Below, piece after piece: positions 43,105 to 51,752 of a stretch of 64,000 nucleotides of DNA. The position numbers and the translations under genes are program-made. The stretch is from JBKECF01 sp047974375. GTDB lineage: Bacteria; Bacillota; Clostridia; Lachnospirales; CAMZNU01. Each line of letters starts with the position of its first letter. Position 1 is the stretch's first letter. Location: positions 1-64,000 of the forward strand of contig JBKECF010000014.1 in NCBI GenBank assembly GCA_047974375.1, in the 5' to 3' direction. Under the pieces are notes generated by a model. That model was not told the origin of the DNA, made no database searches, and saw nothing but the letters and a program-made list of their open reading frames with translations.

Positions 43105-44754
43105 ATGAAAAAAGATATTGAAATCGCAAAGGAAATTAAACTGCAAAATATTCTAGAGGTTGCTAAGGAATTTAATATTCCTGAAGATAGTTTAGAATTA
43201 TACGGTAACTACAAAGCTAAAATTGATGATGAAAAAATTGTAGGGGATTTTGGAAAATTAGTTTTAGTAACAGCTATTAACCCGACTCCAGCAGGGGAAG
43301 GGAAGACAACAACAACTATAGGTTTGTCTCAAGCTTTAAATAAATTGGGCAAAAAATCAGTTGTAGCATTAAGAGAACCATCTTTAGGACCTTGTATGGG
43401 TATGAAAGGTGGCGCAACAGGTGGTGGATATTCGCAAGTTCTTCCAATGGAAGAAATTAACTTACATTTTACAGGTGATATTCATGCCGTTACAGCTGCT
43501 AATAATTTACTTTCAGCAATGATTGATAACCATATACACCAAGGAAATAAAGCTGGTATACATAAAGTTGTGTGGAAAAGAGTACTAGACGTAAATGACA
43601 GAGAGCTTAGAAATATTGCAATAGGTCTTGGTGGTGACTCAAATGGTGTAGTTAGAGAAGATTCATTTATGATAACAGTTGCCTCGGAAATAATGGCAAT
43701 TTTGTGTTTAAGTGAAGATATTCAAGATTTAAAAAATAAATTAGGTGAAATAATTATTGGTTATAAATTTGATAAAACACCTGTTTATGCTAAAGAAGTA
43801 GACGCTAATGGGGCAATGACAGTTTTATTAAAGGAAGCTTTAAAGCCAAACCTTGTACAAACAATAGAAAAAACACCTGCTATTATACACGGTGGTCCAT
43901 TTGCTAATATAGCCCATGGTTGCAACAGTGTAAAAGCAACTAAAGTAGCCCTTAAATTATCTGATATTGCTATTACAGAAGCTGGATTTGGTGCAGATTT
44001 AGGAGCTGAAAAATTCTTTGATATTAAGTGTAGAAAAGCTGGACTTAAGCCGGATTGTGTTGTTATAGTAGCAACTATTAGAGCACTTAAGTATAATGGC
44101 GGACAAAAAGTAAATGATTTAAAAAATGAAAATTTATCAGCGTTGGAAAAAGGATATTGTAACATAGAAAAACATATAGAAAACTTGAAAAAGTATAATT
44201 TACCAATAGTTGTAGCTTTAAATGTTTTTGATACAGATTCAGAAGAAGAGTTAGAATTTGTTAAAAACAAATTAGATAAAGAAAATGTATATTTTGCAAG
44301 GTCATATGTACATGCTGATGGCGGTGACGGTGGTATTGAACTAGGTAAAGCAGTAATTCAAGCTTTAGAAAACGAAAATAACTTTAAACCACTTTATGAC
44401 TTAAATCAATCAATTGAAGAAAAAATAAATAAAATAGCTAAAGAAATTTATGGTGCATCTTCAGTTGTATTTACTTCTAAAGCGAAAAAAGTTTTAAAAC
44501 AAATAGATGAAATGGGATTAAATGATTTACCAGTGTGTATAGCAAAAACTCAGTATTCTTTTTCAGATAATAAAAACTTATTAGGTAGACCAGAAGGGTT
44601 TGAAGTAACTGTTACAGAACTGAATATTTCCAATGGAGCAGGATTTATAGTTGCATTATTAGGCAATGTAATGACTATGCCAGGTCTTCCTAAAATACCT
44701 GCAGCAAATGAAATTGATATTGATGCAAATGGCGAAATTGTTGGTCTTTCATAA
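43105..44754 (+). CDS. fhs: Formate-tetrahydrofolate ligase
   Basis: Makes 10-formyl-tetrahydrofolate from formate and ATP, 549 residues, normal length. The P-loop NPTPAGEGKTTT is at about 59-70. Other signatures are LREPSLGPCMGMKGGATGGG, then TGDIHAVTAANNLL and GFGADLGAEKFFDIKCR. The start at 43105 follows TTTAGGAGGTATTT; a longer frame from 42979 has no site and overlaps the A-tract. It is the first gene of an operon with folD, which provides the next steps of the one-carbon path. In acetogens this pathway fixes CO2, but the rest of it is not in the window. Confidence 0.97.
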   Translation: MKKDIEIAKEIKLQNILEVAKEFNIPEDSLELYGNYKAKIDDEKIVGDFGKLVLVTAINPTPAGEGKTTTTIGLSQALNKLGKKSVVALREPSLGPCMGMKGGATGGGYSQVLPMEEINLHFTGDIHAVTAANNLLSAMIDNHIHQGNKAGIHKVVWKRVLDVNDRELRNIAIGLGGDSNGVVREDSFMITVASEIMAILCLSEDIQDLKNKLGEIIIGYKFDKTPVYAKEVDANGAMTVLLKEALKPNLVQTIEKTPAIIHGGPFANIAHGCNSVKATKVALKLSDIAITEAGFGADLGAEKFFDIKCRKAGLKPDCVVIVATIRALKYNGGQKVNDLKNENLSALEKGYCNIEKHIENLKKYNLPIVVALNVFDTDSEEELEFVKNKLDKENVYFARSYVHADGGDGGIELGKAVIQALENENNFKPLYDLNQSIEEKINKIAKEIYGASSVVFTSKAKKVLKQIDEMGLNDLPVCIAKTQYSFSDNKNLLGRPEGFEVTVTELNISNGAGFIVALLGNVMTMPGLPKIPAANEIDIDANGEIVGLS

Positions 44755-44766
44755 AAAGGAATATAT

Positions 44767-45597
44767 ATGTTATTAAATGGAAAAGAAGTTTCAAAAGAAA
44801 TAAAAGAAGAAATAAAAAAAGAAGTTGAACTTTTAGAAAAAAAACCAACTTTAGTTGTAGTTTTAGTTGGAGATAACAAAAGTTCAGCAGTTTATGTAAA
44901 AAATAAAGAAAAAGCGTGTGATTACGTTGGGTTTAACTCTAAAACCTACAGGCTAGGAGAGGAAACTACCGAAGATGAACTACTAAGCCTTATAAATAAT
45001 CTTAATAAAGATAAAGAGGTTGATGGGGTACTTATTCAATTACCATTACCTAACCATATTAATGAAAAAAAAGTTATATACTCAATTGATCCTAAAAAAG
45101 ATGTGGATTGCTTTAACCCATACAATGTAGGATTAGTAAGTATAGGCGAAGGTGATTTATTACCTTGTACTCCAGCTGGTGTAATTCAGTTACTTAAAAG
45201 AAACAAAATAAATATGTCAGGTAAAAACGTAGCTGTTGTAGGCAGGAGTAATATAGTCGGTAAACCTATGGCACAGCTTTTATTAAAAGAAAATGCTACA
45301 GTTACAATTACACATTCAAAAACTGAAAATATAGAAAAAATATTATCATCAATGGATATTATTGTTGTAGCTTGTGGTATGCCAAAATTCTTAAAAGAAG
45401 ATATGGTAAAAGATGGTGCGATTGTTGTGGATGTTGGCATACATAGAGAAGATTCCGGAAAACTTGTAGGCGATGCTGATTTTGAAAATATATCAGATAA
45501 ATGCTCTTATATTTCACCTGTACCAGGAGGAGTAGGTCCTATGACCATAGCCATGCTACTTCAAAATTGCTTGAACTTATATAAACTTAAGAAATAG
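44767..45597 (+). CDS. folD: Bifunctional methylene-THF dehydrogenase/cyclohydrolase
   Basis: FolD interconverts 10-formyl-THF and 5,10-methylene-THF, 276 residues. The catalytic motif YVKNKEKAC is at 43-51, and QLPLPNH, KDVDCFNPYNVG and PCTPAGVIQLL follow. The Rossmann domain has VVGRSNIVGKPMAQLL, and the C-terminal PVPGGVGPMTIAMLL is diagnostic. AAAAGGAAT precedes the ATG. It follows fhs by 12 bases. Confidence 0.97.
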   Translation: MLLNGKEVSKEIKEEIKKEVELLEKKPTLVVVLVGDNKSSAVYVKNKEKACDYVGFNSKTYRLGEETTEDELLSLINNLNKDKEVDGVLIQLPLPNHINEKKVIYSIDPKKDVDCFNPYNVGLVSIGEGDLLPCTPAGVIQLLKRNKINMSGKNVAVVGRSNIVGKPMAQLLLKENATVTITHSKTENIEKILSSMDIIVVACGMPKFLKEDMVKDGAIVVDVGIHREDSGKLVGDADFENISDKCSYISPVPGGVGPMTIAMLLQNCLNLYKLKK

Positions 45598-45609
45598 AAA
45601 GAGGTAGAT

Positions 45610-46938
45610 ATGAAAGTATCTTTTGTATCATTAGGATGCGATAAAAATTTAGTAGATAGTGAAATAATGCTAGGCTTAATTAAAGAAGAAAACCATACAA
45701 TTGAAGATGACTATAGTTGTGCTGATATTATAGTTATTAATACATGCGGCTTTATTATGGACGCTACGCAAGAAGGAATTGATACAATTCTTGACTTGGC
45801 AGAATATAAAAAAAATGGTAGTTGCAAAGGCTTAATAGTAACTGGTTGTATGGCTCAAAGGTATAGAGATGAAATTTTTAATGAACTACCAGAGGTTGAC
45901 GCTGTTGTTGGTACAAGTGATTTTGACAAAATAGGTGAGGTTATTAAAAACATTTCATCCACAGAAAAAATAAATTTAGTAACTAGTGGAGAAAGTAACA
46001 TACAAGAATTATTTGCTCATAAAAGAGTTTTGTCCACAGGGCATTATGGCTATTTAAAAATTGCAGAAGGTTGTAACAATAGATGTACCTATTGTACAAT
46101 ACCGAGCATTCGTGGTGGATACAAAAGTAGAACCATGGATACCTTAATAAAAGAAGCAAAAGCCTTAAGTGAAAAAGGGTTAAAAGAATTAATTTTAGTT
46201 GCACAAGACACCTCCTTGTACGGAACAGACATTTATGGTGAAAAAAAATTGCATGAATTAATGCGAGAGTTAAGTAAAATTAACGGCATAGAATGGATAC
46301 GTCTACTGTACTGTTATCCAGAACATGTTTACGATGAATTAATAGAAGAGATTAAAAATAATAAAAAAATATGTAAATATATTGATATGCCAATTCAACA
46401 TAGCCATAATAGAATTTTAAAGCGTATGGGCAGGAGAAGTACAGAGCAAGAGCTGAAAGAAATAATAAAAAAAATCAGGACAATACCAAATATGTCTATA
46501 AGAACAACACTAATAGTTGGTTTTCCAGGTGAAACAAATGAAGAATTTTCAGCTCTTGCTAAATTTATTGAAGATATGAAGTTCGATCGACTAGGGGTAT
46601 TCAAATACTCTAAGGAAGATGGAACGCCAGCGGCTATTATGGCCGATCAAATAGACGAAGATATAAAAGAAGAACGCTATAATTATATTATGGAAGTTCA
46701 AAAAAAAGTTTCTATGGAGATATTCAAAAAGTATCAAGATACAGTTGTAAGGGTTATGGTTGATGGTAGGTTGCCAGAGGATGACGTTTATACTGGAAGA
46801 ATGGAAAGTGACTTAATTGATGTAGATGGTGCTGTGTTTTTTAAATGCGATTACGAGCTTTATAGCGGTGATTTTATAAATGTTAAAATTACTAAAACAT
46901 CTGACTATGACTTAATGGGGGTAGTTTATGAATCTTAA
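45610..46938 (+). CDS. rimO: Ribosomal protein S12 methylthiotransferase
   Basis: Radical SAM enzyme that methylthiolates Asp of ribosomal protein S12, 442 residues. The N-terminal cluster cysteines are Cys10 (LGCDKNLVDSE), Cys46 (NTCGFI) and Cys80 (TGCMAQRY). The SAM cluster is Cys155, Cys159 and Cys162 (EGCNNRCTYCTIPS). The DKNLVDSE motif after the first Cys is a mark of RimO rather than MiaB. A TRAM domain occupies the last ~65 residues. AGAGGTAGAT precedes the ATG. It overlaps pgsA by 11 bases. Confidence 0.95.
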   Translation: MKVSFVSLGCDKNLVDSEIMLGLIKEENHTIEDDYSCADIIVINTCGFIMDATQEGIDTILDLAEYKKNGSCKGLIVTGCMAQRYRDEIFNELPEVDAVVGTSDFDKIGEVIKNISSTEKINLVTSGESNIQELFAHKRVLSTGHYGYLKIAEGCNNRCTYCTIPSIRGGYKSRTMDTLIKEAKALSEKGLKELILVAQDTSLYGTDIYGEKKLHELMRELSKINGIEWIRLLYCYPEHVYDELIEEIKNNKKICKYIDMPIQHSHNRILKRMGRRSTEQELKEIIKKIRTIPNMSIRTTLIVGFPGETNEEFSALAKFIEDMKFDRLGVFKYSKEDGTPAAIMADQIDEDIKEERYNYIMEVQKKVSMEIFKKYQDTVVRVMVDGRLPEDDVYTGRMESDLIDVDGAVFFKCDYELYSGDFINVKITKTSDYDLMGVVYES

Positions 46939-47473
46939 CTTACCAAATAAACTTACTTTGTTACGTGTATGCATGATACCCGTTTTTCTGTGTGTTTTAT
47001 TAGCAACTCCGTTTGGTATGTCATCACGTTTAATTGCTTCAGTTATATTTATATTAGCAAGTGCAACAGACGCACTTGACGGTCATATTGCTAGAAGTAG
47101 AAATTTGGTTACAAATTTCGGTAAATTTATGGATCCTTTAGCTGATAAACTATTAGTGGCAGCGGCACTTATAAGTCTTGTTGAACTAGGTGACCTATCA
47201 GCTGTTGTTGTAATAATAATTATAAGTAGAGAGTTTATAATAACAGGATTTAGAACAATAGCTGCCGATGCTAATGTAGTAATTGCGGCTTCAAAATGGG
47301 GAAAGTTTAAAACTATAATTCAAATGATTATGATACCGGTACTTATTTTAAATATAGAGTTTTTGGCTTTAATTGAAATTATTTTAGTAACATTAGCTGT
47401 AGTATTAACCATCGTTTCTATGGTAGATTATTTAGTTAAAAATAAAAATGTGTTAAAAGATACAGAGGTATAA
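46928..47473 (+). CDS. pgsA: CDP-diacylglycerol-glycerol-3-phosphate phosphatidyltransferase
   Basis: Membrane enzyme making phosphatidylglycerol phosphate, 181 residues, with four to six helices. The CDP-alcohol phosphotransferase signature is in DALDGHIARSRN followed by FGKFMDPLADKLL, with all Asp residues present. The N-terminal LNLPNKLTLLRVCMIPVFL is typical of PgsA. It starts inside the end of rimO after GGGGGTAG and is followed by cinA after one base. The rimO-pgsA-cinA order is common in Bacillota. Confidence 0.95.
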   Translation: MNLNLPNKLTLLRVCMIPVFLCVLLATPFGMSSRLIASVIFILASATDALDGHIARSRNLVTNFGKFMDPLADKLLVAAALISLVELGDLSAVVVIIIISREFIITGFRTIAADANVVIAASKWGKFKTIIQMIMIPVLILNIEFLALIEIILVTLAVVLTIVSMVDYLVKNKNVLKDTEV

Positions 47474-47474
47474 A

Positions 47475-48707
47475 ATGAACTGTGAGATTTTATCTATTGG
47501 AACCGAACTATTGCTAGGTAATATAGCTAATACTAATGCACAATTTCTTTCTAAAGAATTGGCAAACATAGGTATAAATGTTTACAGGCATATAGCTGTT
47601 GGAGATAATAAAGAGCGAGTTATAAAAGCATTGGATGAAAGTTTTTATAGAGCAGATATAGTAATTACTACTGGCGGCTTGGGACCAACAAAGGATGACT
47701 TAACAAAAGAGGCAATAGCAGAATATTTCGGATTACCTCTTGAATTAAATATTGATGAAAAAAATAGTCTTGAAAACAAAATGAAGGGTAGTGGATATAA
47801 ATTCGCTGAAAACAATTATAGACAAGCCTACTTTCCAAAAGATTCCATAATACTAAAAAACAATTATGGTACTGCTCCAGGCGTTTTAATTAAAAATCAT
47901 AAGATTTTAGCTATGTTACCAGGACCGCCAACAGAATGCAAAGGTATGTTCAAAGATAGTTTGTTACCTGAACTAGCAAATTTAAGTAAAGATAAATTTG
48001 TTTCAAGGTTTATTAATTTTTTAGGCATAGGCGAAAGTGGACTAGAAGAAAAAATAATGCCTATTATAGAAAATCAAAGTAATCCAACTGTTGCACCCTA
48101 CGCTAAAGGCGGATATGTATCAATAAGGATTACAAGTAGATGCAAAACCGAAGATGAAGGCTATAATTTAATGGAGCAAACTATAAAAGATTTATATAAT
48201 TTAGCTGGAGAATTTATAATTTCCGAGGAAGACCTAGCACCGGAATTTGTAGTTGTGAATAAATTAATTGAAAAAAAAATGGAGATTTCCATAGCAGAAT
48301 CTTGTACTGGTGGTATGCTAGCAAGTAAAATAATAAATGTACCTAATGCATCAAAAGTACTAAACGAAAGTCTTATTACTTATTCAAATGAAGCTAAAAT
48401 CAAGTATTTAGACGTAACAAAAGAAACTTTAGAAAAATTTGGCGCTGTAAGTAATGAAGTTGCTATGGAAATGTCTTTAGGAGTATTAAAAAAATGCAAT
48501 TGTAACATTGGAGTAGGCATAACAGGCATTGCTGGTCCAACAGGTGGTTCAGCTGAAAAACCAGTAGGTTTAGTATATATTTCCGTGGCAACATCTACGG
48601 GAAGTGAAACAAAAAAATTTAATTTTAAAGGCAGTAGGGAAAATATAAGAAGAAGAAGTGTTTATAGTGCTATGAGAATGATTTTAGATAGGTTGAATTA
48701 TGAGTAA
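47475..48707 (+). CDS. cinA: CinA family protein (nicotinamide mononucleotide deamidase)
   Basis: Protein of 410 residues with an N-terminal molybdopterin-binding-like (COG1058) domain (EILSIGTELLLGNIANTNAQ, then ITTGGLGPTKDDLT) and a C-terminal NMN deamidase domain (SIAESCTGGMLASKI, then GVGITGIAGPTGGSAEKPVG). Both domains are complete. Known activities are ADP-ribose pyrophosphatase and NMN deamidase in pyridine nucleotide salvage; the competence link is historical. GAGGTATAAA precedes the ATG. It overlaps the next gene by 8 bases. Confidence 0.93.
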   Translation: MNCEILSIGTELLLGNIANTNAQFLSKELANIGINVYRHIAVGDNKERVIKALDESFYRADIVITTGGLGPTKDDLTKEAIAEYFGLPLELNIDEKNSLENKMKGSGYKFAENNYRQAYFPKDSIILKNNYGTAPGVLIKNHKILAMLPGPPTECKGMFKDSLLPELANLSKDKFVSRFINFLGIGESGLEEKIMPIIENQSNPTVAPYAKGGYVSIRITSRCKTEDEGYNLMEQTIKDLYNLAGEFIISEEDLAPEFVVVNKLIEKKMEISIAESCTGGMLASKIINVPNASKVLNESLITYSNEAKIKYLDVTKETLEKFGAVSNEVAMEMSLGVLKKCNCNIGVGITGIAGPTGGSAEKPVGLVYISVATSTGSETKKFNFKGSRENIRRRSVYSAMRMILDRLNYE

Positions 48708-49587
48708 AAAGACAGCAACAATATTATTACTAGTAGTAGCTATAGTTTGGGGTGCAGGTTTTATTGCAACTCAGTTTGTTTTAGATGCAGGCTTTTCTCC
48801 TTTAGAACTATTAACAGGTCGTTTTTTCTTTGGAGCTATTACGCTATCTATTATATTTAAAAAAGAGTTTAAAATTAATAAACAGGAATTAATATCAGGT
48901 ATAGTAGTAGGTATAATATTAGCCATGGCATTTACCTTGCAAACCTATGGACAACTTTATACTACACCATCTATAGCAGCTTTTTTAACTGCCGTATATG
49001 TTGTTTTTGTGCCTTTTATTGATTCTATTTTCTTTAAAACAAAAATTGACGTTTATACAAAAATTGGCGCATGCCTTACTTTGTTTGGAATAGGATTTAT
49101 TTCTTTAGATTCCTTTAGTTTGACTGGTAATGGAGCCTTAGGAATTTTTTTAATTCTACTATGTGCGGTTGCATATGCTTTGCATATTATATCTGTGGAT
49201 AAATACACAAGTTTTGGTATTTCACCAATTAAAATAAGTATAATAATGTTATGGGTAGCTTTTATTATTACGGGTATTTGCTCCATTACTTCATATGATA
49301 ATAGAGAAATAATATATGATATTAACTTCTTAACAGGTATAGTGGGTATGATATTTTTAGGCTTATTTAGTACAGCCTTTTGTTTTACTGCCCAAAATAT
49401 AGCCCAAAAAAGCGTTAATCCAACTAAAGTATCAATATTGCTTTCACTGGAATCAGTTTTTGGTACACTTTGGTCTTGGCTTATCTTTAATGAAAAATTT
49501 ACTTTGAAAATCATTATAGGTTTTATGGTTATTTTTTTAGGAATTTTAATCATTGAAACAAAACCGAAGTTGAAAGGGAATAAATGA
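48700..49587 (+). CDS. EamA/DMT superfamily transporter
   Basis: Membrane transporter of 295 residues with ten hydrophobic segments and two EamA repeats. The first starts at TILLLVVAIVWGAGFIATQF and the second at GIFLILLCAVAYALHIISVD. Conserved glycine- and proline-containing helices such as FLTAVYVVFVPFID fit the family. It probably exports amino acids or other metabolites; the substrate cannot be told. It overlaps cinA by 8 bases and the PHP gene by 4 bases (ATGA), so it is translated as part of this chain. Confidence 0.9.
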   Translation: MSKKTATILLLVVAIVWGAGFIATQFVLDAGFSPLELLTGRFFFGAITLSIIFKKEFKINKQELISGIVVGIILAMAFTLQTYGQLYTTPSIAAFLTAVYVVFVPFIDSIFFKTKIDVYTKIGACLTLFGIGFISLDSFSLTGNGALGIFLILLCAVAYALHIISVDKYTSFGISPIKISIIMLWVAFIITGICSITSYDNREIIYDINFLTGIVGMIFLGLFSTAFCFTAQNIAQKSVNPTKVSILLSLESVFGTLWSWLIFNEKFTLKIIIGFMVIFLGILIIETKPKLKGNK

Positions 49588-50417
49588 TAGACTTACATTT
49601 ACATTCAAATATTTCAGATGGCACAGATACAGTTGAAGAATTAATTGCCAAGGCAAAAAAAATAGGGGTTAATGTATTATCATTAACGGACCATGATACT
49701 ATTGATGGAGTTATTAAAGCAAAAAATTTATGTGAAGAAAAAAATATAATATTTATAAATGGAATAGAACTAACTGCCACATATAAATCATATGAAATAC
49801 ACTTACTAGCCTATAATTTTTCCGTAGACAACAATATAATAAAAGATTTAGCTAATAAAATTAAGGAAATAAGAAATACTAGAAATAAAAAAATGGTTAA
49901 AAAATTTGAAGAAATAGGAATAAATATTTCTTTAGATAAGCTAAATGAAGAAAATAAAAATTCAATTATAACCAGGACTCATTTTGCCATTGAATTATTA
50001 AAACAGGGTTATGCTGAAACAAAGGAAGATGCTTTTAACAAATATTTGTTGCCTGAAAGAGGTACGTATGTAGCTAAAAACTCTGTAAGTGCTGAAGAGT
50101 GTATATTGAATGTACATAAGGCAGGTGGAGTTGTTATACTAGCTCACCCAACGAAATACGATTTTTTTGAAGATATAGGCGACGTAATAGGCGAACTTAG
50201 TGCCATAAGCTTAGATGGTGTGGAAGCTTATTATAATGATTATACAGAAGAAGAAAGTTCAATAATTATAAATGAAGCACAAAAAAACAACTTAGTCTTA
50301 ACTGGCGGTAGTGATTATCATGGTCAAAATAAAACTAATATTAATATTGGGATAGGTAAGGGGAATCTTAAAATCGCCTCCAATATGGTTTATGATTTTT
50401 TGAATATCATTTCATAA
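49584..50417 (+). CDS. PHP domain phosphoesterase (TrpH/RNase AM-like)
   Basis: Metal-dependent phosphoesterase of 277 residues. The PHP metal-binding motifs appear in order: MIDLHLHSNISDGT, LTDHDTIDG, a middle Glu in INGIELTA, ILAHPTKY and GGSDYHGQN. This order and size match the YciV/TrpH group, which includes the 5'-3' exoribonuclease RNase AM and nucleoside 3',5'-bisphosphate phosphatases. The exact substrate is not decided here. AAAGGGAATAA precedes the ATG. It is the last gene of the fhs operon. Confidence 0.88.
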   Translation: MIDLHLHSNISDGTDTVEELIAKAKKIGVNVLSLTDHDTIDGVIKAKNLCEEKNIIFINGIELTATYKSYEIHLLAYNFSVDNNIIKDLANKIKEIRNTRNKKMVKKFEEIGINISLDKLNEENKNSIITRTHFAIELLKQGYAETKEDAFNKYLLPERGTYVAKNSVSAEECILNVHKAGGVVILAHPTKYDFFEDIGDVIGELSAISLDGVEAYYNDYTEEESSIIINEAQKNNLVLTGGSDYHGQNKTNINIGIGKGNLKIASNMVYDFLNIIS

Positions 50418-50462
50418 AAAATACCAGAGTGAACGAAATTTTCGTGAATTCTGGTATCTTTA
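50415..50462. terminator. Bidirectional intrinsic terminator
   Basis: An 8-bp stem (50421-50428 with 50450-50457) with an inner ACGAAA/TTTCGT stem. On the minus strand it ends in six T and so serves the HIRAN gene best; on the plus strand the T run is short. Confidence 0.7.
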
Positions 50463-50470
50463 GTATGTAG

Positions 50471-50859
50471 TTACTCTTTTAAATAAATTTTAAATTCTAT
50501 CTTTGGCCAATTTCCCTTCATATCTTTTTTAGATATTTTACCAAAAAGCAACTTTCCTGAACCCATCAATCTTGCAAATATTAAGTTATCTTCCGTCGGT
50601 ACATATCCTAATTTTATTCCATTTGCATTTCTAATAAGAATTGCTTTTTCATCATACTGATTATCTGGTTCGCGAAGAAACTCAATTCTATCATCAATAT
50701 TAATATATGTCTCAAGTTTCTCTATGCCTGCAATGAACAAGGTTCCTGCTATATGGCTATCAAAGAGAAAAATATCACGTTCAAAAGGCTTTGGAATGTC
50801 AATTTTTCCTTCTATCCTATTAAACCTAAATTATCATCATTCTTTACTAAATTACTCAT
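50471..50859 (-). pseudogene. HIRAN domain protein gene, frameshifted
   Basis: The start at 50859 (MSNLVKNDDNLG) has AAGGTGAG before it. The frame meets TAG after 15 codons. The neighbouring frame, open from about 50830, then reads EGKIDIPKPFERDIFLFD and runs to the end with the HIRAN signature FLREPDNQYDEKAILIRN and KLGYVPTEDN. One base lost or gained at about 50815-50830 would give a protein of about 128 residues. HIRAN domains bind DNA ends in SNF2 helicases; free-standing short ones are of unknown role. A fragment from TTG at 50740 could be made but has no ribosome binding site. The preceding gene is also broken. Confidence 0.75.
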
Positions 50860-50863
50860 TTTC

Positions 50864-51393
50864 TCACCTTAACAATTCTTTAATTATATCATTATAAATT
50901 TCTATAGATTCTTTTAATTTTTCTATGGCTCGCCCTTTTCTTAGCTACTAAATTTTTATCTTGTATAATTGATTTTAGGCTATATGGATAGCTGTTTTTA
51001 ATGTTTTCAATTTTATATTTTACATTATCAAGTGTTTTCAATATGCGTTTCTTTTCTTTCATTAAATATATTAATTCGTTTTCATAAGCATCTACTGCAT
51101 TTTTTTAAATCATCGTGTTTAAGTAAAAGCATTGACAATTTAATATGTATTTTATCAATCTCTTTTTTTAGTGCAACACATTCTTGAAATTGAATAATAT
51201 AATATTGATTCGTGGACTCATCTTCACATAATTCTATTAAACGGCTTAGGGCTAAAATAAACCAATTGCGATTTTTGCTTTCAAGAATTTTAGTTACATC
51301 ATTTATATAATGATTAAAATAATTTCACTGGGAATAAATAGCTGAGCCAAGAAGTTGAGCATCTGTAATATCATGTGTATTTATTTTTTTCAT
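50864..51393 (-). pseudogene. Decayed gene upstream of the HIRAN gene
   Basis: Remains of an unrecognised gene of about 175 codons. The start at 51393 follows GAGGTAAATT. Reading gives MKKINTHDITDAQLLGSAIY, then TGA at 51325-51327 where a Trp is likely. The frame goes on (NYFNHYINDVTKILESKNRN, then WFILALSRLIELCED) to a run of seven T at 51100-51106, where it shifts. The second frame (NAVDAYENELIYLMKEKKR) shifts again near 50933-50940 and ends ELLR-stop at 50864-50866, overlapping the HIRAN ribosome site. The product would be cytoplasmic with a coiled-coil second half. The family is not recognised; its tight junction with the HIRAN gene suggests a joint function. Confidence 0.7.
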
Positions 51394-51430
51394 AATTTAC
51401 CTCATATATTACCTTTTATTTATATCTTTA

Positions 51431-51439
51431 ATTATACCA
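51431..51439 (-). promoter_or_regulatory. Extended -10 promoter of the decayed gene pair
   Basis: On the minus strand TGGTATAAT lies about 38 bases before the start at 51393. No clear -35 box. Confidence 0.4.
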
Positions 51440-51532
51440 CATTGTGCATTTTAAAATTTTAATATTTGTATAACCTATAGAATTCTTTTACCATGAAAAT
51501 GAAATTTTTAATTATTTTGTATTCAAATTCTA

Positions 51533-51561
51533 TTGTAATTTTTATTTTTTGCTAGTATAAT
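51533..51561 (+). promoter_or_regulatory. Promoter of the opp operon leader
   Basis: TTGTAA (51533-51538) and TATAAT (51556-51561) with exactly 17 bases between. The transcript would start near 51568, about 185 bases before oppB. Confidence 0.65.
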
Positions 51562-51617
51562 ATGTAAGACTTCAGTTTACTATTTTAAAAATAGCTTTTT
51601 TAAATCTTATAAAAGAG

Positions 51618-51653
51618 CACTATTCTTACATGAGAATAACCTATAAAATAGTG
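51618..51653 (+). promoter_or_regulatory. Leader hairpin upstream of oppB
   Basis: CACTATT (51618-51624) pairs with AATAGTG (51647-51653), and an alternative inner ATTCT/AGAAT stem shares some bases. It lies between the promoter and the terminator-like hairpin at 51676. No known riboswitch class is recognised. Confidence 0.4.
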
Positions 51654-51675
51654 AATTATGTTATATCACAAATTG

Positions 51676-51717
51676 AAGCTAACAAGGCTTTAGGTTGTAG
51701 CCTACGTAGCTTTTTTT
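51676..51717 (+). terminator. Leader terminator (attenuator) before oppB
   Basis: Stem AAGCTA/TAGCTT (51676-51681 with 51707-51712) and AGGCT/AGCCT (51685-51689 with 51699-51703), followed by a run of seven T ending at 51717. It lies after the promoter and 36 bases before the oppB start, so it would stop transcription unless overridden. Confidence 0.65.
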
Positions 51718-51752
51718 AACGTGAGAAAGAAAAAACAGAGAGGAGTGTTATT

